A stretch of 64,000 nt of DNA from CAWJPW01 sp963844845 (GCA_963844845.1 CAWJPW010000009.1:124001-188000), one strand, 5' to 3'. Shown: positions 8,166-16,138, counted from the stretch's first letter. The notes: a model not told the origin generated them from the sequence alone. Translations and numbers: made by a program.

Positions 8166-8166
8166 C

Positions 8167-8928
8167 ATGGAGAAGAACATCATCCTCGCCGGCGTCGGCG
8201 GACAGGGCATCCTCTCCATCGCCTACGTGATCGACAACGCGGCCCTGGACGCTGGCTACAGCTTCAAGCAGGCGGAGGTCCACGGCATGGCCCAGCGTGG
8301 CGGCGCGGTGCAGTCGAACCTGCGCTTCGCCGACCACCCGATCCACTCCGACCTCATCCCTTCCGGCAAGCTCGACATGGTCCTCAGCGTCGAGCCGCTC
8401 GAGGTACTGCGGTACTGGCATCTCCTCCAGCCCGAGGGTTGGGTGGTAGCCAGCACCACTCCCTACGTCAATATCCCCGACTACCCGGACATGGACGACC
8501 TCCTCGGTCGCCTCGCGGGCTTCGGGCGGGTGGTCCTGGTGGACACGGGGCGCCTCGCCAAGGCGGCCGGTAACCTGAGGGCCCAGAACATGGTCCTGGT
8601 GGGCGCCGCCGCCCATCTGCTCGGCTTCACCGAGGAGCAGCTGCTCACGCACGTGGAGCGCCTGTTCGCCGCCAAGGGCGAGAAGATCATCGCCGTCAAC
8701 CGCCGCGCCTTCCAGCTTGGCCACGCTGTCGGCCTCTTCTTCCGCGGCCTCGTGGACGGCGGGGTCGCACCGGTTGACGCGCTCCGGATCTGCGACCGCG
8801 TGGACCCCGACGCAGTGGAGCCCGCTCAGGCGTCCAACTGGGCCCGCATTCTCACCGAGGATCCCCACCGCCTCGACGAGCTCCTCGCGCAGACGGGCGC
8901 CGCCGCAGTCGGTCCCGCCCAGGCCTGA
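8167..8928 (+). CDS. iorB: Indolepyruvate:ferredoxin oxidoreductase, beta subunit
   Basis: Gamma-type pyruvate:ferredoxin oxidoreductase domain that completes the IorAB complex. The 253-residue protein starts MEKNIILAGVGGQGILSIA, the GxGGQG motif of the family, then EVHGMAQRGGAVQSNLR, the conserved CoA-side motif. It is about 50 residues longer than the common form, with a C-terminal extension from about residue 200. It sits between iorA and the acyl-CoA synthetase gene (17-base gap), so the three are surely one operon. Whether the C-terminal extension compensates for the missing ferredoxin domain of IorA is unknown. Confidence 0.93.
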   Translation: MEKNIILAGVGGQGILSIAYVIDNAALDAGYSFKQAEVHGMAQRGGAVQSNLRFADHPIHSDLIPSGKLDMVLSVEPLEVLRYWHLLQPEGWVVASTTPYVNIPDYPDMDDLLGRLAGFGRVVLVDTGRLAKAAGNLRAQNMVLVGAAAHLLGFTEEQLLTHVERLFAAKGEKIIAVNRRAFQLGHAVGLFFRGLVDGGVAPVDALRICDRVDPDAVEPAQASNWARILTEDPHRLDELLAQTGAAAVGPAQA

Positions 8929-8945
8929 GGGAGAGAGGAGCCACC

Positions 8946-11324
8946 ATGAAGCTCGACTTCGACGGGATCTCCCGTCTCCTGCAGGCTGCGCACGCCGAAG
9001 GCCGCGATCACCTGTTCGAGCACGAGTGCTACCAGCTGCTCGAGACCATGGGCGCCGAGGCGGCGCCCACCTGGCGGCTCATCCCGGCCGACCGGCTGCC
9101 CACCGCCGCCGACCTCGCTGCCATCCCCGGTGAGCGGGTCGTGCTGAAGATCGTCTCGCCCGACATCACCCACAAGACCGAAGCGCACGGCGTGCGGGTT
9201 GTGGCCAACGACCTGGCTGCCGTGCAGACCGCCTTCCGCCGGATGCTCGACGAGGTGCCCCCCGCCTACGCCCGCTACCTCGAGGGGCATGGGCACGGCC
9301 TGCCGGCCCCTCTGGTCGGCCTCGCCGGTGCCGAGCTCGAGCGCACGCTCTCTTCGCGAATTCGCGGCATCCTCATCTGTCGCTTCGTCACCGCCGATGC
9401 CGCCGGCTTCGCCACCGAGCTTTTCGTGGGCCTGCGCGCCACCTCCGAGTTCGGACCGGTTCTCTCCGCCGGTGTCGGCGGTGTCGAGATGGAGATCCTC
9501 GCCTCCCGCGCCCGCCCCGGCGCCGCCGTGAGCCTCGCCCCCACCGGGCTGGTCGACGGCGAACGCTTCCTCGAGCTGTTTCGCGGCACCCTCTCCTACC
9601 AGCGCCTCGCCGGAGCGATGCGCGGTTCCGAGCGTCTGGTGGACGACGACGCCCTGCTCGAGTGCTTCAGCTCGTTCATCGCCCTCGCCAACCACTTCTC
9701 GGAGGTCAATCCGGAGGCGCCGTTCCACCTTCGCGAGATGGAGGTGAACCCGTTCCAGGTCGCCGGCGGTCGCATCGCACCCCTCGACGGCGTGTGCTCC
9801 TTTTGCCCCGCCGTCAGCGCTCCGGCGCCTCGCCCCCTGGCGGCCATCGGCCACCTCCTGCGGCCGCACTCGGCAGCCGTCATCGGAGTATCCGAGAAGA
9901 GCATGAACATGGGGCGGATCATCCTCAACAACCTCTTCGACGCCGGGTTCGACCGTGAGCACACCTGGGTCGTCCGTCCCGGCTGCGAGGCCGTCGACGG
10001 CGCTCGCTGCGTCGCCACGGTGGCCGATCTCCCCGGGCGGGTCGATCTCTTCGTGGTGGCAGTGGGGGCGGCGCAGGTCCCGGGACTCGTCGACGAGCTC
10101 ATCGACCATGACCGCGCCCGCGCCGTGATCCTGATTCCCGGAGGCCTCGGCGAAAAGGAGGGCAGCCAGGAGCTCGAGCGGGACCTGAAGGAGAAGATCC
10201 AGGCCGCCCACACCCGCGGCGACGGCGGCCCCGTCTTCCTGGGGGGCAACTCGCTGGGTGTGATCAGCCACCCGGGCCACTACGACACGATGTTCATCCC
10301 CGAGGCCAAGCTCGCCAAGTCCCGCGGTGAGCGGCAGCGCAAGGCGTGCTTTCTCAGTCAATCCGGTGCGTTCATCATCTCGAACCTCAGCCGCATGCCA
10401 TGGCTCGACCCGGCGTACGCCCTCTCCATCGGCAACCAGATCGACCTCACCGCCGGCGACCTCATGCACTACCTCGCCGAGGAGCCGGACCTCGAACTTT
10501 TTGCGGCCTACATGGAGGGTTTCCAGCCCGGCGACGGCCTCGCGTTCGCCCGCGCCGTGCGCACCGCGATCGCGCGCGGTCGCGAGGTGGTGTTCTACAA
10601 GGCGGGCCGCACCAGCGAGGGACGCTCCGCCACCGCCGGCCACACGGCCAGCGTGGCCGGCGACTACGCCGTCTGCGAGGCGGCGCTGCGCGAGGCGGGC
10701 GCCCTGGTCGCGGACCACTTCGACGAGTTCTCGGACCTCCTTCGCCTCAGCCTGCGGCTGCGCGGCAAGCAGCTCGGCGGCACCCGCATCGCGGCCATGT
10801 CCAACGCGGGCTTCGAAGCGGTCGGAATGGCCGACTCGCTGCGGAGGCCCGGCGCCGAGCTGACCCTCGCCGGCCTCGGTCCCGCCACCTCGGCGCGCTT
10901 GCGCGAGCGCCTCGCGGCCCACCGGCTCGATGGGCTGGTGGACGTCAAGAACCCGTTCGACGTCACGCCGATGGCCAACGACTCAGCCTATGCCGAGCTG
11001 GTGGCCGAGATCCTCGCCGACCCCGGCGTGGACGCCGTGGTTGCGGGGATCGTGCCTCTCACCCCGGCGATGCAGACCCTCCCTGCCGGCCGGGTGCCGC
11101 ACGAGGACGTCGACAGCCCCGACTCGATCGCAGTCAAGCTGCCCGCGGTGGCCCGCGAGTCCGCCAAACCCGTGGTGGCGGTGGTCGACTCGGGGACCTG
11201 GTTCGACGCCCTGGCCGAGCGCCTCGAGGACGGAGGGATCCCCGTCTTTCGCGCCGCCGACCGTGCGGTTCGCGCCCTGGGCAAGCTGCTCAACGCCCGG
11301 GCAGAAAGGAAGCCGGCCCGCTGA
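8946..11324 (+). CDS. Acyl-CoA synthetase (ADP-forming), fused beta-alpha chain
   Basis: Converts acyl-CoA plus ADP and phosphate to the free acid, CoA and ATP, giving substrate-level phosphorylation. The 792-residue chain has an N-terminal ATP-grasp (beta) domain, residues about 1-285 (LKIVSPDITHKTEAHGVR, LREMEVNPF), then the CoA-binding Rossmann domain from about 295 (SAAVIGVSEKSMNMGR), then the succinyl-CoA-ligase-like domains. TAGHTASVAGDY, near residue 565, carries the phospho-histidine that relays phosphate. Coupling to iorAB predicts use of aryl-acetyl-CoA. The beta-before-alpha order is one of two known fusions. Start ATG follows GAGAGAGG. Confidence 0.9.
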   Translation: MKLDFDGISRLLQAAHAEGRDHLFEHECYQLLETMGAEAAPTWRLIPADRLPTAADLAAIPGERVVLKIVSPDITHKTEAHGVRVVANDLAAVQTAFRRMLDEVPPAYARYLEGHGHGLPAPLVGLAGAELERTLSSRIRGILICRFVTADAAGFATELFVGLRATSEFGPVLSAGVGGVEMEILASRARPGAAVSLAPTGLVDGERFLELFRGTLSYQRLAGAMRGSERLVDDDALLECFSSFIALANHFSEVNPEAPFHLREMEVNPFQVAGGRIAPLDGVCSFCPAVSAPAPRPLAAIGHLLRPHSAAVIGVSEKSMNMGRIILNNLFDAGFDREHTWVVRPGCEAVDGARCVATVADLPGRVDLFVVAVGAAQVPGLVDELIDHDRARAVILIPGGLGEKEGSQELERDLKEKIQAAHTRGDGGPVFLGGNSLGVISHPGHYDTMFIPEAKLAKSRGERQRKACFLSQSGAFIISNLSRMPWLDPAYALSIGNQIDLTAGDLMHYLAEEPDLELFAAYMEGFQPGDGLAFARAVRTAIARGREVVFYKAGRTSEGRSATAGHTASVAGDYAVCEAALREAGALVADHFDEFSDLLRLSLRLRGKQLGGTRIAAMSNAGFEAVGMADSLRRPGAELTLAGLGPATSARLRERLAAHRLDGLVDVKNPFDVTPMANDSAYAELVAEILADPGVDAVVAGIVPLTPAMQTLPAGRVPHEDVDSPDSIAVKLPAVARESAKPVVAVVDSGTWFDALAERLEDGGIPVFRAADRAVRALGKLLNARAERKPAR

Positions 11325-11361
11325 CGTTCACCCACGAGAGCGACGCACCACGGAGAGAACC

Positions 11362-11784
11362 ATGAAGTCCCACACCAGCTATCTCACCATGAACGTGCCC
11401 GCGCGCATGGACTTCGTCAACATCACCCGCGACGTTCAACGCGCAGTCGAGGAGTCCGGAGTCCGCGAGGGCCTGTGTCTCGTCAATGCCATGCACATCA
11501 CCGCCAGCGTATTCGTCAACGACGACGAGTCGGGGTTGCACGAAGACTACCGGCGTTGGCTCGAGAAGCTCGCCCCCTTCGACCCGTCGGCGGAGGCATA
11601 CCATCACAACCGCACCGGCGAGGACAACGGCGATGCCCACCACAAGCGGCAGATCATGGGTCGCGAGGTGGTGGCTGCCGTGACCGACGGGAAGCTGGAC
11701 TTCGGACCGTGGGAGCAGATCTTCTACGGAGAGTTCGACGGCCGCCGCCCGAAGCGCATCCTGATCAAGATCATCGGTGAGTGA
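11362..11784 (+). CDS. yjbQ: YjbQ family protein (UPF0047)
   Basis: A 140-residue small alpha/beta protein of the secondary thiamine-phosphate synthase-like YjbQ family, of uncertain physiological role. Conserved motifs are present: NAMHITASVFVND (about residues 47-59), DNGDAHHKRQIMG with its His pair (about 90-102), and YGEFDGRRPKRILIKIIG at the C-terminus. The ATG follows GGAGAG and lies 37 bases after the synthetase stop, so it is probably the last gene of the ior operon; a role for a thiamine-related protein next to a TPP enzyme is tempting but unproven. A divergent relative is encoded at 40466-41536. Confidence 0.85.
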   Translation: MKSHTSYLTMNVPARMDFVNITRDVQRAVEESGVREGLCLVNAMHITASVFVNDDESGLHEDYRRWLEKLAPFDPSAEAYHHNRTGEDNGDAHHKRQIMGREVVAAVTDGKLDFGPWEQIFYGEFDGRRPKRILIKIIGE

Positions 11785-12113
11785 GCTCCAGTCGTCGCCG
11801 GCGATCCTGGCGGCAACGAAGGCTCACTCGGGCTGCATCCCTGCCCCGAACTGGCTGCCAGCATGAGAAATCCGGGCGGTCCTGTGAGAACTTGCGAGTG
11901 GGACGCTCTATGCGATCGGCTACGAACCCCGCCCGTTTGCGGGGCTGTGACGAAGGCGCGCACTCAGACCCTCCGCGCCTGCCCAGCTGAGCGACCGTCC
12001 TCCTCCCTCTTGTGCGCCTTGCGAACGAGCGGAGGGACCGCTGCTAAAGCTTGACATGGGTTGGGCTTCCAGTCTATCGTCTGTCTTCTGAAGGAAGGAG
12101 GAGGAGGAGCGTC
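11785..12113 (+). other. Gap before HU: hairpin and promoter, no gene
   Basis: A hairpin CCCCGC-N6-GCGGGG (11927-11944) lies here without a U-tract, so it is a weak terminator candidate for the ior operon. The right end holds the HU promoter. No convincing ORF is seen. Confidence 0.45.
12051..12080 (+). promoter_or_regulatory. Promoter of the HU gene
   Basis: Consensus -35 TTGACA (12051-12056), 18-base spacer, -10 TATCGT (12075-12080). It lies 33 bases upstream of the HU start and is one of the strongest promoters in the window. Confidence 0.65.
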
Positions 12114-12383
12114 ATGATCAAATCCGATTTGGTGGAGAAGGTGATGGAGGCGACGGGTCTCGCCAAGCCCAAGGCGGCCGAGGCCGTCAACGCGCTCTTC
12201 GAGGGCATGCGGGAAGCGCTGCTCGACGGCGACCGCATCGAGCTTCGCGGCTTCGGCGTGTTCCAGGTCAAGGATCGCAAGCGGGGTATCGGCCGGAATC
12301 CCAAAACCGGCCGCGAGGTGGAGATCCCGCCCGGCAAGACCATCCGCTTCAAACCCGGCAAGGCCCTGCGCAACATGAGCTGA
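12114..12383 (+). CDS. hup: HU/IHF-family DNA-binding protein
   Basis: Nucleoid-associated protein that bends and compacts DNA as a dimer. The 89-residue product reads MIKSDLVEKVMEATGLAKPK at the start, with GFGVFQVKDRKRGIGRNPKTG containing the RNPxTG beta-arm that intercalates into DNA, and a basic C-terminus. The segment after the arm (EIPPGKTIRFKPGKALR) looks IHF-like, so HU versus IHF cannot be settled here. An A/G-rich AAGGAAGGAGGAGGAG ribosome region precedes the ATG. It is followed after 4 bases by the M50 protease gene. Confidence 0.95.
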   Translation: MIKSDLVEKVMEATGLAKPKAAEAVNALFEGMREALLDGDRIELRGFGVFQVKDRKRGIGRNPKTGREVEIPPGKTIRFKPGKALRNMS

Positions 12384-12387
12384 GCCG

Positions 12388-13335
12388 GTGGAGCGCGAGA
12401 CCCAGCTCGAAGACCCCGGCGGGCGTCCCGTCGGGGTCTTCGTTTCTCCACCCCGATTCGCCGCCCCCTACCATCCGCGATGGTGGCTGCATTGGTTGCT
12501 GCTGGCGCTGACGCTCGTCACCACCACCGTGTTTGGCGGCCTCTTCGCAGGTGACCTCCCGACCGAGTTGGGCCAGCTCTCCCTCATCCGTCTTCTCGTC
12601 GATCCGCGGTTCATTCTGGAAGGCCTCAAGTTCTCGGTACCTCTTCTCGTCATCCTGCTCTGCCATGAAATGGGGCACTACGTCGCGTGCCGCGCCCATG
12701 GACTGCGCGCCACACCGCCGTTCTTCATCCCCTTTCCGTGGGGTATCGGCACCCTCGGCGCGGTGATCCGCATCAAGGAGCCGATCCGCAACAAGCAGGA
12801 GCTCCTCGACGTCGGGGTCGCGGGCCCGCTCGCCGGCTTCGTCGCCCTGCTGCCGTTCTTGGTGTACGGCATCGCCGCGTCCCGGGTCACCACGCTGCCG
12901 GTTGATCACGGCTACCTCCTCTTCGGAGAGCCCATCACCTTCACCTTGGTGTCCCACCTTATCCACCCCGGCCTCGGCAACGGCTCCGACCTCATGCTCC
13001 ACCCCACCGGCATGGCGGCGTGGTTCGGGCTCCTCATCACCGCCCTGAACATGCTTCCGTTCGCCCAGCTCGACGGCGGTCACGTCACCTACGCGATGTT
13101 CGGACGCTGGCACCGTTGGGCGGTGTGGCCTCTCCTGCTCGGGCTCGTGGCCCTGGGCTTCTTCTGGCCCGGCTGGTGGCTCTGGGCCGTGATAGCTGCC
13201 GTCCTCGGCGTGCGGCATCCGCTCATGTGGGACGAGGACCGCCCGCTGGACCGCCGCCGCTGGATTTTGGGCTTCCTCGCCCTCGTCGTCTTCATCCTCG
13301 CCTTCGCGCCGCAACCCGTGCAGTTCGTCCCCTAG
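12388..13335 (+). CDS. M50-family (site-2) membrane metalloprotease
   Basis: Integral membrane zinc protease that cleaves within the membrane. The 315-residue protein has the zinc-binding HEMGH (His93, Glu94, His97), the partner motif LDGGH with Asp229, an FFIPFPWGIGTLGAVIRIKE segment typical of the FtsH-independent YwhC/Rv2625-like group, and about six hydrophobic stretches. The only upstream start is the GTG at 12388, 4 bases after the HU stop. A strong hairpin (12409-12441) lies inside the first 20 codons, so translation and termination compete there. Substrate unknown; regulatory intramembrane proteolysis or membrane-protein turnover are options. Confidence 0.87.
   Translation: MERETQLEDPGGRPVGVFVSPPRFAAPYHPRWWLHWLLLALTLVTTTVFGGLFAGDLPTELGQLSLIRLLVDPRFILEGLKFSVPLLVILLCHEMGHYVACRAHGLRATPPFFIPFPWGIGTLGAVIRIKEPIRNKQELLDVGVAGPLAGFVALLPFLVYGIAASRVTTLPVDHGYLLFGEPITFTLVSHLIHPGLGNGSDLMLHPTGMAAWFGLLITALNMLPFAQLDGGHVTYAMFGRWHRWAVWPLLLGLVALGFFWPGWWLWAVIAAVLGVRHPLMWDEDRPLDRRRWILGFLALVVFILAFAPQPVQFVP
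12409..12445 (+). terminator. Hairpin terminator of HU inside the start of the M50 gene
   Basis: Arms GAAGACCCCG (12409-12418) and CGGGGTCTTC (12432-12441) are perfect complements. The loop contains a further CGGG/CCCG pair, and GTTTCT follows. It can end HU transcripts or attenuate read-through into the protease gene. Confidence 0.6.
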
Positions 13336-13538
13336 GGGTGCCGGGAGACGGGAGACGCTTCCGCCGCCCGTCGCCTGCTTGGTCGTTTGGGGCCACTACT
13401 CCGAATGCCAAGGGCCGTGGGAGCCCCCCTTGACGTTTCCCGCCAACGCGTCGCAAGGGAGACCGCGCTCCAGGGAAGACGTCAAGGACGGCACGCCCCC
13501 CGGAGGATCTGTGCTGCGGGGCGGTCGTGAGCCCCTCA

Positions 13539-13655
13539 GGGCACGCCACCGTGGCGAAGCCACGGCCGGCTGCGAGGGAGGCGCCCAGCGCACGCTCGCG
13601 TGCGCTCGGGGCCCGACCGAGTGACCGAAAGGCCGCGAAGCAGCCGGCGCGCCCC
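13539..13655 (+). repeat. 117-bp direct repeat, copy A
   Basis: Matches copy B (14112-14228) over its whole length with about 10 mismatches and no gaps. It carries the hairpins CCGTGGC-GAA-GCCACGG and AGCGCACGC-TC-GCGTGCGCT. No coding frame is shared in a way that suggests a protein. Confidence 0.85.
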
Positions 13656-14111
13656 AAAGAACCCGAGAATCCCATCACCTGCCACCGTCGCCGGAGGCGA
13701 CGGCACCGGGCGGGGGGACACGGCGTCGGAAGGGGAGTGGCGGGCGACTTCGTCGCGAGGGCCGCGAGGGGGTGCTCCCTGCTGCTGCGCAGCAGCCGCA
13801 GGGGACGCCGCATCGCGGGCCGCAGCAGAAGCCACAGGAGCCGCTCCCCGGGACGCGGCGAAGCCGCGGCCTAGCCGCCGTTAGGCGGCAGACGCTTCCA
13901 TGGCCTTCGCCGAGCCAACGAGTCGCGCCGCCGTCGGTTCTCTGGGTGCGATTTGTGACCGAGCCGAGGAGGCATTGGCCTCGTGGCCATGCCGACGAAG
14001 GCGACGGAGCGAAGCGCGGCCAGAGGACTGGCGCCGGCGCGACTTATACACTTCAGAGAGAGCGGGATCTCCCTACCATCCCGGAATTCTCTCGGGCGTA
14101 CCGGGCCGCCG

Positions 14112-14228
14112 GGGCACGCCGCAGTGGCGCAGCCACGGCCGGCTGCGAGGGAGGGACCCGGCGCACGCTCGCGTGCGCTCGGGACCTGACCGAGTGGCCG
14201 AAAGGCCGCGAAGCGGCCGGCGCGCCCC
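14112..14228 (+). repeat. 117-bp direct repeat, copy B
   Basis: Second copy, 573 bases after copy A. In the first hairpin the loop differs (GCA instead of GAA) and the outer C becomes A, while the inner stem is unchanged. It ends 85 bases before thiI. Confidence 0.85.
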
Positions 14229-14300
14229 GGCGGGAGCGTGACAACGCAACAAGCTCCGCAGCCTGCTTCCGAGGCACGACGAGAACGGTTCGCGCGATGC

Positions 14301-14306
14301 TATTGT
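14301..14306 (+). promoter_or_regulatory. -10 element of thiI, leaderless arrangement
   Basis: TATTGT ends 7 bases before the thiI ATG. No ribosome-binding site lies between them, so the message probably starts at the ATG. Confidence 0.45.
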
Positions 14307-14313
14307 ACCCACG

Positions 14314-15525
14314 ATGGAGAGCGTCACCCGCGTCATGGCCACCACACACGAGGTGAGCCTCAAGGGCGGCAACCGCCGCTGGTTCGAGCGCCACCTCGGT
14401 GCCAACGTCCGTCGAGCCCTTGCCGACCTCCCCCTCGAGGGCGTCGACCGGCCGGCCTGGCGGATCCTGGTCCGCCTCGCCGAGCCAGTGTCCTTCACCG
14501 AGGTGGCACGCCGGCTCGCCACGGTGTTCGGCATCAACGCCATCCTCCCCGTGGAACCCGTCGGAGACACCATCGCGGAGGTCACCGCTCACCTCGCCGG
14601 GCGCCTGGACGGGCTCACGCCGCGTTCCTTCGCCGTCCGCTGCACCCGCTCGGACAAGCTCTTCCCCATGACCTCGGTGGAGATCGAGCGCGAGGTCGGG
14701 GGCTTCGTCAAAGAGCGCACCGGCTGGAACGTCGACCTGGAGCGGCCCGACCTCACCATCCGCCTGCTCCTCGACGTCAACGGCTTCTGGGTGTGGCTGC
14801 GGCGGGTCGCGGGACCCGGCGGCCTCCCCGTGGGCACCGGCGGCCGCGCCCTGTGCCTGCTTTCCGGCGGCATCGACTCGCCGGTTGCCGCGGCCCTCAT
14901 GCTCAAGCGCGGCATGCGTGTGGACTTCGTACACTTCCACTCGGTCCCGCAGACCGACCCGGCGAGCCTGGAGAAGGCCGCCGACCTGGTGCGCGTACTC
15001 AACCGCTACCAGCCCTCCGCCCGCCTGGTGCTGGTGCCCCTGCTCGACATCCAGGAGCTGGTGGTGGCGCGCTGTCCGGCAGCGCTGCGGGTGCTCCTCT
15101 ACCGCCGCTTCATGCTGCGGCTGGCAGACCGTGTCGCCGGCCGACTCGGGGCCCGCGCCCTCGTCACCGGCGAGTCCCTGGGCCAGGTGGCATCGCAGAC
15201 CGTGGAGAACCTCGCCGCAGTGGACACCGTCGCCAACCTGCCGGTGCTTCGCCCCCTCATCGGCATGGACAAGCAGGAGATCATCGTCCTGGCGAGGCGC
15301 CTGGGCAGCTACGACGTATCCATCCGCCCGCACTTCGACTGCTGCTCCTATCTCCTCCCCGACCGCCCCGCAACCCGCGCCGAAGCCGCCGAGCTGGCCA
15401 AGGCCGAGGAGGCGTTGGACATCCACGCACTCCTGCGCGCGGCTCTGGCCGGCTCCGAGAGCCGGCGCGTGGCCGACGCGGTGCCGTGGAGCGAGATCCC
15501 CGTTCCCCCGGAGCTGGGAGCCTGA
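14314..15525 (+). CDS. thiI: tRNA 4-thiouridine sulfurtransferase ThiI
   Basis: Adenylates U8 of tRNA and transfers sulfur to it; also contributes sulfur to thiamine thiazole in some bacteria. The 403-residue protein shows the ThiI N-terminal ferredoxin-like domain (HEVSLKGGNRRWFE), the THUMP domain, and the PP-loop SGGIDSPVAAALM near residues 187-199, then VTGESLGQVASQT. It ends after the pyrophosphatase domain: there is no C-terminal rhodanese domain, as in the short Gram-positive-type ThiI, although a FDCCSYLLPDRP segment with adjacent cysteines is present. The next gene starts 1 base after the stop. Confidence 0.94.
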   Translation: MESVTRVMATTHEVSLKGGNRRWFERHLGANVRRALADLPLEGVDRPAWRILVRLAEPVSFTEVARRLATVFGINAILPVEPVGDTIAEVTAHLAGRLDGLTPRSFAVRCTRSDKLFPMTSVEIEREVGGFVKERTGWNVDLERPDLTIRLLLDVNGFWVWLRRVAGPGGLPVGTGGRALCLLSGGIDSPVAAALMLKRGMRVDFVHFHSVPQTDPASLEKAADLVRVLNRYQPSARLVLVPLLDIQELVVARCPAALRVLLYRRFMLRLADRVAGRLGARALVTGESLGQVASQTVENLAAVDTVANLPVLRPLIGMDKQEIIVLARRLGSYDVSIRPHFDCCSYLLPDRPATRAEAAELAKAEEALDIHALLRAALAGSESRRVADAVPWSEIPVPPELGA

Positions 15526-15526
15526 G

Positions 15527-16138
15527 GTGGAGGGCGGCCGCCGCTCCCGCCGCGAGCTGTTCACGTTCTGGCGCGATCTACTCCGCGAGACGGGCCGACG
15601 GGCCGGCGCCAGTGTCGCGATGGACGCGGACACCGTCCTCCGCCCCCCGGGGTCCCTCACCCCGGACACCGCTTTCATCGAAGCGTGCACCGCCTGCAAC
15701 GCCTGTGTCGAAGCATGTGCGCCGGAGAGCCTGATCATGCTCGACCTGGGCGACGGTGTACGACTACCGGTCATCAACCCGAGCCTGCGGCCGTGCTACC
15801 TCTGCGACGACCTCCCGTGCGTGGCCGCCTGTCCCGACGGTGCGCTGGTGGACCCCGGCGGCGCCGCACGCGTGCGCATGGGCACGGCGCGCGTCGACCC
15901 CCGCCGCTGCGTCACCTTCGACGGGCGGGAGTGCCGCATCTGCCATCAGGCGTGCCCCTATCCCGACCGCGCCATCCTTCTCATTGGCGGCCGGCCCCTG
16001 GTGTCCAGCTCGGTGTGCACCGGGTGTGGCCTGTGCGAGTACGCCTGCCCGGAGTCGCCCAAGGCGATCACCGTGATCCCGGAGCGTGACCTGGTCCCCG
16101 GGCTCAGAGTCCCGAAGAGCGAGTACAACCCCGGCTAG
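15527..16138 (+). CDS. NapF/NapG-like polyferredoxin with four [4Fe-4S] sites
   Basis: A 203-residue cytoplasmic-type iron-sulfur electron carrier. Four cysteine clusters are visible: CTACNACVEAC, CYLCDDLPCVAACP, CRICHQACPYP and CTGCGLCEYACPESP, an arrangement like NapF/NapG/MauM polyferredoxins. The N-terminus (EGGRRSRRELFTFWRDLL) has paired arginines but no hydrophobic signal core, so I do not call a Tat signal. The GTG at 15527 is the only start compatible with the thiI stop at 15525, giving a coupled pair. No nap genes are nearby. It could supply electrons for thiolation chemistry or for a ferredoxin-dependent oxidoreductase such as the ferredoxin-less IorAB encoded at 6.6-8.9 kb; both are speculation. 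Confidence 0.85.
   Translation: MEGGRRSRRELFTFWRDLLRETGRRAGASVAMDADTVLRPPGSLTPDTAFIEACTACNACVEACAPESLIMLDLGDGVRLPVINPSLRPCYLCDDLPCVAACPDGALVDPGGAARVRMGTARVDPRRCVTFDGRECRICHQACPYPDRAILLIGGRPLVSSSVCTGCGLCEYACPESPKAITVIPERDLVPGLRVPKSEYNPG

Larger units (their letters stand above)
13336..14313. other. 978-base gene-free region dense in hairpins
   Basis: No credible protein is encoded. The region contains a 117-bp direct repeat in two copies and many perfect stem-loops: CCGTGGC-GAA-GCCACGG (13549-13565), AGCGCACGC-TC-GCGTGCGCT (13587-13606), the 16-base palindrome GCTGCTGCGCAGCAGC (13781-13796), CGCGGC-GAA-GCCGCG (13854-13868), GCCGCC-GTTA-GGCGGC (13874-13889), GTGGC-GCA-GCCAC (14124-14136), and GGCC-GAAA-GGCC overlapping GGCCGC-GAA-GCGGCC (14196-14218). 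It may be a structured non-coding RNA locus or an accumulation of palindromic intergenic repeats. Confidence 0.6.

Noticed and set aside
8826..10922. 698-residue minus-strand open frame opposite the acyl-CoA synthetase
   Set aside because: Mirror of a well-conserved plus-strand enzyme; composition is low-complexity and has no recognisable motif.
11927..11944. CCCCGC-N6-GCGGGG hairpin as terminator of the ior operon
   Set aside because: No T-run, and it lies 140 bases after yjbQ; too weak for a separate terminator call.
13336..14313. CRISPR array
   Set aside because: Only two 117-bp copies far apart; no short regularly spaced repeats and no cas genes.
15527..15600. Twin-arginine signal on the polyferredoxin
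   Set aside because: Paired arginines are present but no hydrophobic core or cleavage site follows.
14053..15777. 574-residue minus-strand open frame across thiI and the repeat region
   Set aside because: It spans non-coding hairpins and the antisense of two real genes, with no family resemblance.
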